Positions 34,475 to 42,636 of a stretch of 64,000 nucleotides of DNA are shown piece after piece. Positions within the stretch are counted from its first letter, which is position 1. The number at the start of each line of letters is the position of its first letter. The DNA lies in assembly GCA_045577455.1 (NCBI GenBank), contig JAZNIJ010000191.1:1-64000 (forward strand), read 5' to 3'. The stretch is from SIG653 sp045577455. GTDB lineage: Bacteria > Bacillota > Clostridia > Oscillospirales > CAG-382. Under the pieces are notes generated by a model, which was not told the DNA's origin, searched no databases, and saw nothing but the letters and a program-made list of their open reading frames with translations. Both the position numbers and the translations under genes were made by a program.

Positions 34475-35851
34475 TTATACCATCTGTTCCGGATGGAATA
34501 CCTCATCAAATTTTTCTGCTGTCAAAAAGCCAAGCTCAACGCATGCTTCTTTAAGCGAAATGTTATCTTTAAATGCTTTTTTAGCTGTTTTAGCCGCGTT
34601 CTCATAACCGATATATGGGTTAAGAGCAGTAACGAGCATAAGAGAGTTATGGAGATTGTGATGCATTTTTTCTTTGTTTGCCTTAATTCCAACAGCACAT
34701 TTTTCGTTAAAGGAAACAATTGCTTCTGCAAGAAGTCTTGCAGACTGAAGGAAGTTATAAATGCAAACAGGCATAAATACATTAAGCTCAAAGTTTCCCT
34801 GAGAAGCAGCCATACTAACTGCAACATCGTTACCCATAACCTGAACTGCAACCATTGTAACTGCTTCACACTGAGTTGGGTTAACCTTACCCGGCATTAT
34901 GGAAGAACCGGGTTCGTTTTCGGGAATAAAGATTTCGCCAAGACCGTCTCTTGGGCCTGAAGCGAGCCAACGGATATCGTTTGCAATTTTCATCATATCG
35001 CAAGCGAGTGCCTTAATTGCACCGTGAGCAAAAACAAGCTCGTCTTTGGATGTGAGAGCATGGAATTTATTTGGTGCAGTTACAAATTTTTTACCTGTGA
35101 TTTTGGAAACTTCTTCTGCAACCCCAACATCAAATCCCTTTGGAGCGTTAAGTCCCGTACCAACAGCAGTACCACCGAGAGCAAGCTCACGAAGTGGCTC
35201 TATGGAACGCTGGATAAGCTCAACATCCTTTTCAAGACTTGACCTCCATCCGCTGATTTCCTGACTGAATGTGATTGGTGTTGCATCCTGAAGATGTGTT
35301 CTGCCACTCTTTACAATTCCTTCGTTTTCTGCTTCGTGTCTCTTGAATGTTTCAATAAGAGTTTTAACAGCAGGGATTAACTTATCTTCAAGACTGATAA
35401 CAGCAGCGATATGCATAGCTGTTGGGAATGTGTCGTTGGAAGATTGGCTCATATTGGAATCATCGTTTGGATGAAGCAATTTTTTGCCAAGAATCTGGTT
35501 TCCACGGTTTGCAATAACCTCGTTGGAGTTCATATTGGATTGAGTTCCTGAACCTGTCTGCCATACAACAAGGGGAAAATGACCGTTGAGCTTACCTTCC
35601 ATAACTTCGTCGCAAGCCAACTTTATAGCTTCTAACTTTTCATCTGTCATCTTTTCGGGCTTGAGCTTGTTATTTGTTATAGCTGCTGCTTTTTTAAGCA
35701 CGCCAAATGCATGAATAATTTCAGCAGGCATTGTTTCAATTCCAACACCTATTTCAAAGTTTTCATGGCTTCTCTGGGTTTGAGCTGCCCACAAACGGTC
35801 AGCAGGAACTTTCATTTCGCCCATAGAATCATGTTCAATACGGTATTCCAT
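34475..35851 (-). CDS. fumC: Class II fumarate hydratase
   Basis: The product is 458 aa, full length. The signatures separate it from aspartase: GSGTQSNMNSNEVIANRGN near residue 100 and the catalytic loop GSSIMPGKVNPTQCE near 315 (aspartase has PAKVNP). SGRTHLQDATP is also present. It dehydrates malate to fumarate in the reductive direction. Class II enzymes have no Fe-S cluster. It lies between the hydrogenase gene and hdrB, consistent with malate coming from the dehydrogenase at 37328 and fumarate going to FrdAB. Confidence 0.92.
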   Translation of the reverse strand: MEYRIEHDSMGEMKVPADRLWAAQTQRSHENFEIGVGIETMPAEIIHAFGVLKKAAAITNNKLKPEKMTDEKLEAIKLACDEVMEGKLNGHFPLVVWQTGSGTQSNMNSNEVIANRGNQILGKKLLHPNDDSNMSQSSNDTFPTAMHIAAVISLEDKLIPAVKTLIETFKRHEAENEGIVKSGRTHLQDATPITFSQEISGWRSSLEKDVELIQRSIEPLRELALGGTAVGTGLNAPKGFDVGVAEEVSKITGKKFVTAPNKFHALTSKDELVFAHGAIKALACDMMKIANDIRWLASGPRDGLGEIFIPENEPGSSIMPGKVNPTQCEAVTMVAVQVMGNDVAVSMAASQGNFELNVFMPVCIYNFLQSARLLAEAIVSFNEKCAVGIKANKEKMHHNLHNSLMLVTALNPYIGYENAAKTAKKAFKDNISLKEACVELGFLTAEKFDEVFHPEQMV

Positions 35852-35888
35852 AGTTAAATTCCTTTCGATTTTATGCTAAAGATATTTA

Positions 35889-37316
35889 TTATTTTAAAAT
35901 TGAAACGGCATCGGTTATGGTTTTTTCCAGAGCTTCTTTACCGTATTTATCAATTTCTGCTTTATTTTTTTCGCCATGGGTTAAGCATCCTGCTCCGTTT
36001 ATGCAACCGCCAACGCAAGCCATACCTTCTATAAAGTTTCCGTCAAGCATACCCTTGCTGAGCTTAAGAAGGGCAATATGGCATTGCTCAATTCCGTTGC
36101 AAACAACGGGTTTTATTTCAAAATCAATGTTTTGTTCCTTTAACGCCTGAGCTGCCGCATCGGTGAGACCACCGCTTCTTGCAAAGATTCTACCAAAGTA
36201 AGAAGCGTTATCAAGCACACCTTCTTCAAAGGTGGAAAGCTCAAAATCACGGCTATCAAAAAGTGCCTGAAGCTCCTCAAAGGTGAGAACTGTATCAACA
36301 TACGGCTTAACAGCTTCCAACTGTGCCTCTGCTTTCTTTGCTGTGCAAGGGCCTATGAAAATAACCTTCGCATCCGGCGTTGTGTCTTTAATATATTTGG
36401 CAAGCACTGCCATTGGAGAGGGATTATGAGAGATATGCTCTGTAAGATTTGGGTATGCATTCTTGATATACTGAACAAATGAAGGACAGCAAGAGCTGGT
36501 GAGAAGCCCTTTTTCGGAAAGCTCCTTAGCTTCTGCCATAGCAACCATATCTGCTCCAAGAGCCGCTTCTATAACATCGTGGAAGCCCAGCTTTTTAAGC
36601 CCTGTTATAACCTGACCCAATTTTGCATAGGCAAATTGGCTGGAAATAGAGGGTGCAACCACTGCATATACCTTGTAATTACTTTCACCCGATGCCGACT
36701 TGCTGTTTTTAAGAATCTCAACAGCGTCAACAATATAGGATTTATCGGAGATAGCACCAAATGGGCATTGATAAACGCAAGCACCGCACTGGATGCATTT
36801 GGAATTATCAATAGATGCCATATTCTCTTTTATGGAGATTGCCTTTACCTTGCAAGCGTTCTGGCAAGGGCGTTTACGCCCAACAATTGCGGAATAGGGG
36901 CAAACCTTTGCGCAAGCACCACACTCCTTACATTTGGATTTATCTATATGTGCAACATGGTTACTGTCAAAGGATATTGCACCGAATCTGCAAACATCTT
37001 CGCAACGGTGAGCAAGACATCCACGGCAAGCGTTTGTTACTTCATATCCGCCGTCGGGACATTCGTCGCAAGCGATATCGATAACCTCAATAACATTGGG
37101 ATTACTCTTGTCCCCTCCCATTGCCAACTTAACACGCTCACCTATAATGGCACGCTCTTTATATATACAGCAACGCATTGTTGCTTCTTTACCGGGAATT
37201 ATCTTTTCGTGGACAGACATAAGATTTTCAAGCAATTTGTCATCCCACGCAAGACGGGCCACTTCTCGTAAAACCTTGTATTTTAAATGTTGTACCTTGG
37301 TATCAAATTTTCTCAT
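35889..37316 (-). CDS. [FeFe] hydrogenase, monomeric ferredoxin-type (group B-like)
   Basis: The product is 475 aa. The N-terminal roughly 200 residues hold several [4Fe-4S] motifs, including CKECGACAKVCPYS and CIQCGACVYQCPFG. H-cluster motifs follow: TSCCPSFVQ near residue 272, GPCTAKKAE near 322, and EGMACVGGCINGAG near 430. The L3 motif has Val where classical enzymes have Pro (MACPGGC), and L1 is TSCCP, both typical of group B. It should make H2 from reduced ferredoxin or consume it. Similar enzymes in Ruminococcus albus (HydA2) are co-transcribed with a sensory hydrogenase, as here. Confidence 0.88.
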   Translation of the reverse strand: MRKFDTKVQHLKYKVLREVARLAWDDKLLENLMSVHEKIIPGKEATMRCCIYKERAIIGERVKLAMGGDKSNPNVIEVIDIACDECPDGGYEVTNACRGCLAHRCEDVCRFGAISFDSNHVAHIDKSKCKECGACAKVCPYSAIVGRKRPCQNACKVKAISIKENMASIDNSKCIQCGACVYQCPFGAISDKSYIVDAVEILKNSKSASGESNYKVYAVVAPSISSQFAYAKLGQVITGLKKLGFHDVIEAALGADMVAMAEAKELSEKGLLTSSCCPSFVQYIKNAYPNLTEHISHNPSPMAVLAKYIKDTTPDAKVIFIGPCTAKKAEAQLEAVKPYVDTVLTFEELQALFDSRDFELSTFEEGVLDNASYFGRIFARSGGLTDAAAQALKEQNIDFEIKPVVCNGIEQCHIALLKLSKGMLDGNFIEGMACVGGCINGAGCLTHGEKNKAEIDKYGKEALEKTITDAVSILK

Positions 37317-37327
37317 ATGCGACCACC

Positions 37328-38275
37328 CTAAAAGGTTACGCTTTTTATTACAGCTTTAAGAGCTTCTGCGGATTTATGGAGACTTGCAAGTTCATCATCA
37401 GACAGCTTTTGAGTTAAGATGGAACGAACACCTGTATTATCAACAAGTGAAAGTGAGCTGAGACAAACATCGCTGATACCGTATTCACCCTCGTGAAGTG
37501 ATGAAACTGTGAGAGCAGTTTCAGAGCTGCCGCTAAGAGTTTTTACGATATGGGTTGATGTCATACCGATACCGTATACTGTGCAACCCTTTCTTGCGAT
37601 GATTTTTCCCCCTGATTTTCTTACATAGTTTTCAACATCTTCTTTTTTATATTCATTAGGGAGCTTATATGCAGATGCAATTGTGCTGTTATATTCGGAA
37701 AGAGGAATACCTGCAATTGTTGCTGTTGACCATGCAACGAAAGAAGTGTCTCCATGTTCGCCAAGCACATTTGCATGAACCTGCTGTTTATTTACATTAT
37801 AAATTTCAGAAAGACGGGTGCGGAGACGAAGTGTGTCGAGAACGGTTCCTGTTCCGAAAACCTGTCTTTTTGGCAAGCCGGTATATTTAATGAAAGCATA
37901 GGTAAGGATGTCCACAGGGTTGGCAACAAGAATATAAATAGCGTTTGGAGCTGCCTTCACAATGTGGGGTGATATTTCTTTTATTATACCTATATTTGTC
38001 TGTACAAGCTCAAGACGGCTCTGACCGGGTCTTCTGCCGATACCCGATGTTATAATAACAACATCAGAGCCAACAGCGTCTTCGTATGAGCCGGCATATA
38101 TGTCGCAATTGCCAATAAATGGAGTTGCTTGCTTTATATCGAGTGCTTCTCCCAATGCTTTTTCGGTATTGATGTCGATGAGAACGACCTCAGAAGCCAC
38201 ACCACGGGTAAGAAGTGCGAATGCGGTAGTTGCGCCAACAGCGCCTGCACCTATAACAGTAATTTTCTTTCTCAT
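37328..38275 (-). CDS. mdh: NAD-dependent malate dehydrogenase on an LDH-type scaffold
   Basis: The product is 315 aa. GAGAVGATTA at the N-terminus and VVLIDIN (Asp after strand 2) show NAD binding. GEHGDTSFVAWS carries the catalytic His, and GTGTVLDTLRLRTRLS the substrate-binding Arg in the lactate-dehydrogenase form. The specificity loop reads GRRPGQSR: the residue at position 102 (LDH numbering) is Arg, where lactate dehydrogenases have Gln (NQKPGETR). Arg102 is the classical determinant for oxaloacetate/malate. This, plus fumC and pckA in the block, argues for malate dehydrogenase despite the LDH-like remainder. Confidence 0.78.
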   Translation of the reverse strand: MRKKITVIGAGAVGATTAFALLTRGVASEVVLIDINTEKALGEALDIKQATPFIGNCDIYAGSYEDAVGSDVVIITSGIGRRPGQSRLELVQTNIGIIKEISPHIVKAAPNAIYILVANPVDILTYAFIKYTGLPKRQVFGTGTVLDTLRLRTRLSEIYNVNKQQVHANVLGEHGDTSFVAWSTATIAGIPLSEYNSTIASAYKLPNEYKKEDVENYVRKSGGKIIARKGCTVYGIGMTSTHIVKTLSGSSETALTVSSLHEGEYGISDVCLSSLSLVDNTGVRSILTQKLSDDELASLHKSAEALKAVIKSVTF

Positions 38276-38295
38276 AATAATTCTCCTGTTGAATT

Positions 38296-39468
38296 TTAAA
38301 AATAACTTACTTTAATTCGTTTTCCCATCTTTGTGAGACAGCTTGAAAGCTCCTCAACCAGATTCATTTTGATATTGAAATTGATAGGCAAATCGGGGTT
38401 TTGGTGGGCAGGGTTTACTGCTCTGCCAACATAGAAATTTATATCCGTTGCTTCTTCAAACAGAAAACGGCTGATAAGAGAAGCACCGTCTTTTTTGAAA
38501 TTCCACTCTTCATAAAGGGTATTTTCAGCTAAATAATCCTTTGCATAGCTTATAACCTTATTCATTGTAATAACTCCTTCGGTTACAAGGTCAACACCCT
38601 CTATATATGCAATTGGAGGAACATCACTGCGAACAAAATTAAGACTTGGACGAAGTGGCTTTCCAAGAAATTTAGCCGCAAGGGATGAAGTTGTGCCTCC
38701 GCAAACAATGTGCTTGCCCTCTTTTGAGAAGAACAGCGACATCATACGGTTTGCATCATCACGGTTTGACGGTGGACCAAAAAGGATATTCATCGGCTCT
38801 CTTTTCCTGATTTTCACAACACAAGCCGTTGTATCGTCTCCCGGTTTATGTCCGTACAGCTTATCACATTCATCAACAAGCATTGTTGAAAGGTTTTTTG
38901 CAGTATAGCCACCTGCAGAGAGAGCTAACATATAGTCTGCAATATCCTCTCGTTTCCAGCCGAAGTTATACTTACCACCCATTCCTGCGTGGGGACAACC
39001 GTCACTCATAGCGATGAACACATCGTCTTCTCTTAGTTTTATCGTTGACTTATATATCGTTTTACCCCCGATGTTCATCTCGGTTTTTGGATAATTATAT
39101 TGATTGAAATCTCTTATAACAATCACATGGGGGTTGTCATACTGAATTATTTCAGCAGTTTCGTTGTTTTGTATATGAATAATGGTAAATGTGGAATAAG
39201 CAACACCACGCAAGGAGCAAACAGGAAGGGTTGCAGCAATAGTTGAAACACATTCCTCAATTGGAAGCCCTGCCGCCATCATCGTTGAGATGATTTTGGA
39301 AGTGAGCGTTGACAAAATACTCGCCTTAACTCCCGACCCAAGACCGTCTGCAAGCACGATAACTGTGGAATTTTCGTTTTCTTCCACAACATCCACATGG
39401 TCTCCGCAAAGCTCCTCGCCAACATGATTGATGCTTTTATATCCGATATCTGCACACAAATCATTCAT
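38296..39468 (-). CDS. SpoIIE/PP2C-type phosphatase linked to the sensory hydrogenase
   Basis: The product is 390 aa. Residues about 15-225 form the SpoIIE/PP2C fold: VIVLADGLGSGVKAS near 37 and IAMSDGCPHAGMGG near 150 carry the metal-binding aspartates, and DDTTACVVKI near 220 closes the domain. The C-terminal roughly 170 residues are a separate domain of unknown type. The start overlaps the stop of the PAS-hydrogenase gene by 8 bp. A PP2C gene in this position is known from hfs-type hydrogenase clusters of Thermoanaerobacterium. It may dephosphorylate a serine or threonine on a regulator in response to H2; no kinase is seen in the window. Confidence 0.8.
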   Translation of the reverse strand: MNDLCADIGYKSINHVGEELCGDHVDVVEENENSTVIVLADGLGSGVKASILSTLTSKIISTMMAAGLPIEECVSTIAATLPVCSLRGVAYSTFTIIHIQNNETAEIIQYDNPHVIVIRDFNQYNYPKTEMNIGGKTIYKSTIKLREDDVFIAMSDGCPHAGMGGKYNFGWKREDIADYMLALSAGGYTAKNLSTMLVDECDKLYGHKPGDDTTACVVKIRKREPMNILFGPPSNRDDANRMMSLFFSKEGKHIVCGGTTSSLAAKFLGKPLRPSLNFVRSDVPPIAYIEGVDLVTEGVITMNKVISYAKDYLAENTLYEEWNFKKDGASLISRFLFEEATDINFYVGRAVNPAHQNPDLPINFNIKMNLVEELSSCLTKMGKRIKVSYF

Positions 39469-41137
39469 CGTCGATAGACTCCTTTAATTTTGTTAAAGCA
39501 ATCTTTGTTTCTGCGGCAGTTTCGCCAAGCAGGGAGGCAATTTCCTGAACGATTCTCATTTGTTTTTCAACAACGGAATCTGCAACCTCAATTGTTTGTT
39601 TATTTATTCTCGACTTTTTATCTCTGGCAGACTCCTCATCGGTTACATCACGCATAATTCCGATGAGCATACGGGATTCAGGGTCGTATACAACAGTTTG
39701 CTCCACATATTTTTTGTATTCAGCAAGATATGTCCGTTGATTTCTCACTGTTCTGCCTGTGCTTTTAACCTTTGCAAAAACAGCAGGGTCAAGGATTCGT
39801 ATAACCGGCTCTCCCAGAACATCGGATGCAACTCTGATATTCATTATCTTTCTTGCCGCATTGTTAATCTGCTGAACCTCTAAATCTTCATTAAGAACAA
39901 TAAGGCCGTTTGGAGTGTTATTTACAATTGTATCTGAGAAGCTCTCTGCCTTATGCCTGAGGAATGGGAGACACATGGATATCTCTGCCTTGCCTTGAAT
40001 AACTGCAATTGCTTTATCACGGCAGGAATTATATCCGCAAGTTCCGCAATTCAATTCGTCAGACTCTTTGAACTTACCCATCTGACGGAGAACCGCCATA
40101 ATTTCTTCTTCGCTTGGAGATGCTAACTTTCTCTCGATAACGGAAAAGTTCTTTTTAAGCAATGCCGCCTCGGGCTGTTCAACATCAAAATCCATTTCGC
40201 CTGCATAGGTTGATATTTTAACATAATCGCTAACGAGTGGCTTTATAGCACGATTCATAACAGGGCCGCCAATACAGCTACCAACGCAAGCCGACATTTC
40301 TATAAAGCATTTATTGAGCTTTCCGCTTGCAATATCTGAAAGCGCCGTCATACAGTTTTCAACACCGTCGATTGCAAGGTAAGTATATCCGGGTGCATTC
40401 TGTGCCATAGTTTTAAGCACACCGCCCGTTGTTGGAAAGAAACGAGCTCTGCTCTTTTCGTTTGAATCAGTTTCAACTTCAAGCTCCAAATGTGCTTCTG
40501 CAAGCATTTCGTCAAGCTCCTCAAAGGTAAGCACTGCATCAACAATATCTGTGTAATACTCTGCCTCATCCTTTTTTGCAACGCAAGGCCCGATAAATAC
40601 GGTTTTTGCATTTGGCATACGCTTTCTTATGTCGCTGCAATGAGCTTGCATCGGGGACATAACATCAGCAAGATATTTGAGACATTCAGGAAAATGCTTC
40701 TGGATAAGCAAATTGATAGAATGACAGCAAGACGAGATAATTACATCTCTTTCTTCTTCAAGAAGCATTCTTTCATATTCTTTCTTTACGATGGTTGCAC
40801 CGATTGCAGTTTCTTCTGCATCGCAAAATCCAAGTTTTTTCAACGCGCGGCGTATGGATTCTATGCCGATTCCGTTATAATTTGCAACAAAGGACGGTGC
40901 AACGCTGGCAATAACAGGGTCGCCCGACTGAATAAGAACTCTTACCTTCTCAATTCCGTCTGCTATCTCCTTTGCATTTTGCGGACATTGAACAACGCAA
41001 TTACCGCAAAGTATACATTCATTTTCTATAATATGCGCCTGATTCCCTGAGAATTTTATTGCCTTTACAGGGCATTTTCTCACACAGCGGAAACAGGATT
41101 TACAATTTGACTTTTTTAAAGTTAAACAGTTACTCAT
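39461..41137 (-). CDS. hydS: Sensory-type [FeFe] hydrogenase with PAS domain (HydS/HfsB-like, group C)
   Basis: The product is 558 aa. Two N-terminal [4Fe-4S] motifs (CFRCVRKCPVKA, CILCGNCVVQCPQN) are followed by degenerate H-cluster motifs: SSCCHS near residue 137 (TSCxP in enzymes), GPCVAKKDE near 182, and MSACVGSCIGGP near 282. An additional cluster motif CGTCGYNSCRDKA lies near 370. A PAS domain covers about 405-500 (NGLIVLNEDLEVQQINNAA). This is the layout of group C hydrogenases proposed to sense H2 and signal through the PAS domain. The phosphatase gene overlaps its end, suggesting the output. Confidence 0.85.
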   Translation of the reverse strand: MSNCLTLKKSNCKSCFRCVRKCPVKAIKFSGNQAHIIENECILCGNCVVQCPQNAKEIADGIEKVRVLIQSGDPVIASVAPSFVANYNGIGIESIRRALKKLGFCDAEETAIGATIVKKEYERMLLEEERDVIISSCCHSINLLIQKHFPECLKYLADVMSPMQAHCSDIRKRMPNAKTVFIGPCVAKKDEAEYYTDIVDAVLTFEELDEMLAEAHLELEVETDSNEKSRARFFPTTGGVLKTMAQNAPGYTYLAIDGVENCMTALSDIASGKLNKCFIEMSACVGSCIGGPVMNRAIKPLVSDYVKISTYAGEMDFDVEQPEAALLKKNFSVIERKLASPSEEEIMAVLRQMGKFKESDELNCGTCGYNSCRDKAIAVIQGKAEISMCLPFLRHKAESFSDTIVNNTPNGLIVLNEDLEVQQINNAARKIMNIRVASDVLGEPVIRILDPAVFAKVKSTGRTVRNQRTYLAEYKKYVEQTVVYDPESRMLIGIMRDVTDEESARDKKSRINKQTIEVADSVVEKQMRIVQEIASLLGETAAETKIALTKLKESIDDE

Positions 41138-41142
41138 ATTCG

Positions 41143-41406
41143 TTAATTCCTCTCGTTTTCAACAACATTAAGAATATGTTCCTTGAAGAATTCACGGAAA
41201 TTTTCAGGTGTAACCCCAACATGGATATCGTCATTCACCTGAACAGTAACCCCAACACGATTACATTTTCCTATGCAAAAGCTACCAACAAGCACAACCT
41301 CGCCATCAAGGTTATGCTGGGCAATTGCTTCTTCCATCAGCTTAACTATCGCTTCCGAGCCCTTGAGATGGCAAGATGACCCAACACAAATCTGAACAAC
41401 CAACAT
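41143..41406 (-). CDS. Thioredoxin-like [2Fe-2S] ferredoxin (NuoE/HydC-like)
   Basis: The product is 87 aa, started at the ATG at 41406 after AAAGGT. Cluster ligands appear as CVGSSCHLKGS and FCIGKCNRVGV, the four-cysteine pattern of thioredoxin-like [2Fe-2S] proteins. It is one of two related small genes between rex and the sensory hydrogenase. They probably shuttle electrons to or from that hydrogenase, in place of the NuoE domain of bifurcating hydrogenases. Confidence 0.8.
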   Translation of the reverse strand: MLVVQICVGSSCHLKGSEAIVKLMEEAIAQHNLDGEVVLVGSFCIGKCNRVGVTVQVNDDIHVGVTPENFREFFKEHILNVVENERN

Positions 41407-41410
41407 AATC

Positions 41411-41650
41411 TTATACCTTTGGAAGAACTTCGTTTGCAAAGAAATCGTCAACTGTTTCAGGAGTTACGGAATGGAAGCTATCGTCCACCATAACGCAAAC
41501 ACCCTGCTGACATTTTCCAAGGCAGAAAGTTCCGCCCATATCAACTTTTTTACCTAAATCGTTTTTTTCAACAAGGCATTGAAGGCGTTCAACAACCTGA
41601 CGCGAACCTTTAATATGGCAGGAACTACCGATACATACTGTAATTTTCAT
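41411..41650 (-). CDS. Second thioredoxin-like [2Fe-2S] ferredoxin
   Basis: The product is 79 aa, started at the ATG at 41650 with GAGG 9 bases upstream, only 4 bp after rex. Ligands are CIGSSCHIKGS and FCLGKCQQGVCV. It is clearly homologous to the next gene, so the pair is a local duplication. Function as for its partner, by inference. Confidence 0.8.
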   Translation of the reverse strand: MKITVCIGSSCHIKGSRQVVERLQCLVEKNDLGKKVDMGGTFCLGKCQQGVCVMVDDSFHSVTPETVDDFFANEVLPKV

Positions 41651-41654
41651 AAAT

Positions 41655-42290
41655 TTAATCCTCAAATCTATTATTTTTTTTCAACTGTGAATTAAGATAA
41701 GCAAGGGATAATGCCAAATTTTCTTGCTTAAAAAACACATTATCAGGGATAACAAGTGCGCTGGGCGTGAAATTCCATATTGCACTGACACCGCAAGACA
41801 CCAGCTTGTCGCAAACCTCTTGTGCGGAAGATTGCCCAACAGTGATAATCCCTATTTTAACATCGTTTTCTGTGCAAAAGCTGTCTATATCTTTCATTGG
41901 CAAAATCGGTTTACTGCTTTTTATAACCGATGCCTTTTCGTTACAGTCAAACCCTGCTATAATCTTTATTCCAAAATCTTCAAAGCCATCGTATTCCAAC
42001 AATGCCTTTCCTAATTTACCTGCACCAACCAAAACAGCGTTGGTTAAACTGTCAAACCCCAAATGACTTTCGATGTCTTTCATCAGCTTTGAACGGTCAT
42101 AACCAACTCTCGGCTTCCCTCTTCCGCTTATCAGAGCAAGGTCTTTGCGAACCTGAACCTCTCCGAGAGACAGACCGCGCGCTATTTGGGGCGCAGATAT
42201 TGTTTTGTAATCATCGGGCAATTCTCTTAAATATCGTATATAAAGAGGAATGCGCCCAAGGGTTGCTTTAGGTATAGAGTGCGCCGTCAT
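41655..42290 (-). CDS. rex: Redox-sensing transcriptional repressor Rex
   Basis: The product is 211 aa, started at the ATG at 42290 with AAAGGATG upstream; the longer open frame runs through the leader. The N-terminal winged helix (PKATLGRIPLYIRYLREL, then SLGEVQVRKDLALIS) is followed by a Rossmann domain with LVGAGKLGKAL near residue 88 and a C-terminal swapped helix. Rex releases DNA when the NADH/NAD ratio rises. It is the first gene of the block, so it likely controls itself and the downstream hydrogenase and fumarate genes. Confidence 0.95.
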   Translation of the reverse strand: MTAHSIPKATLGRIPLYIRYLRELPDDYKTISAPQIARGLSLGEVQVRKDLALISGRGKPRVGYDRSKLMKDIESHLGFDSLTNAVLVGAGKLGKALLEYDGFEDFGIKIIAGFDCNEKASVIKSSKPILPMKDIDSFCTENDVKIGIITVGQSSAQEVCDKLVSCGVSAIWNFTPSALVIPDNVFFKQENLALSLAYLNSQLKKNNRFED

Positions 42291-42363
42291 TGCGAGCCAT
42301 CCTTTCTTTAAATTTGATTGGAATATTACTTTAAAATACATAACTCCAATCTTACAGGGGTGT

Positions 42364-42399
42364 ATCGATACAATATAAATCGATACATTATCAATCGAT
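42364..42399 (-). repeat. Three ATCGAT iterons, 15-bp period, in the rex leader
   Basis: ATCGAT occurs at 42364, 42379 and 42394, exactly 15 bp apart, the first inside the palindrome TGTATCGATACA. They lie between the predicted rex promoter and the rex start. They may be binding sites or RNA structure; unassigned. Confidence 0.6.
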
Positions 42400-42485
42400 T
42401 TAAAAAACCGCAAGAAATGCCATTCAAACAACGGTTTACAGAAGTTCAAACGGCTTTCAAAAAAATTATAACCTTAACCTTTGCT

Positions 42486-42514
42486 ATTGTACAACAATAA
42501 TAGAAAAAAGTCAA
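42486..42514 (-). promoter_or_regulatory. Predicted promoter of the rex-to-pckA block
   Basis: On the minus strand TTGACT (42514-42509), a 17-bp spacer and TACAAT (42491-42486). The spacer and -10 contain ATTGTTGTACAAT, a small palindrome (ATTGT, TGT, ACAAT). The leader to the rex ATG is about 190 nt. Confidence 0.7.
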
Positions 42515-42578
42515 TACTTATCCGAAGAAAAATTCAATCAAATTTTATACAAAAATACAACAATAATAAAAAAACAAT

Positions 42579-42595
42579 TTGTTGCTATGCGACAA
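42579..42595. promoter_or_regulatory. Candidate redox operator palindrome
   Basis: TTGTTGCTATGCGACAA has arms TTGTTGC and GCGACAA that are complementary apart from one G-T pair. The TTGT...ACAA ends recall Rex operators, but spacing and centre differ from the consensus. It lies about 65 bp upstream of the rex -35. Confidence 0.4.
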
Positions 42596-42636
42596 TTCAT
42601 ATTACGAAACAATTATCGCATAACTTTTATCAACAT

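Noticed and set aside
34475..35851. Reading fumC as aspartate ammonia-lyase
   Set aside because: GSGTQSNMNSNEV and PGKVNP are fumarase forms; aspartase has different residues at both sites.
39461..41137. Annotating the PAS hydrogenase as an ordinary H2-producing enzyme
   Set aside because: The H-cluster motifs are altered (SSCCHS) and a PAS domain is fused, which fits the sensory group better; catalytic activity cannot be excluded.
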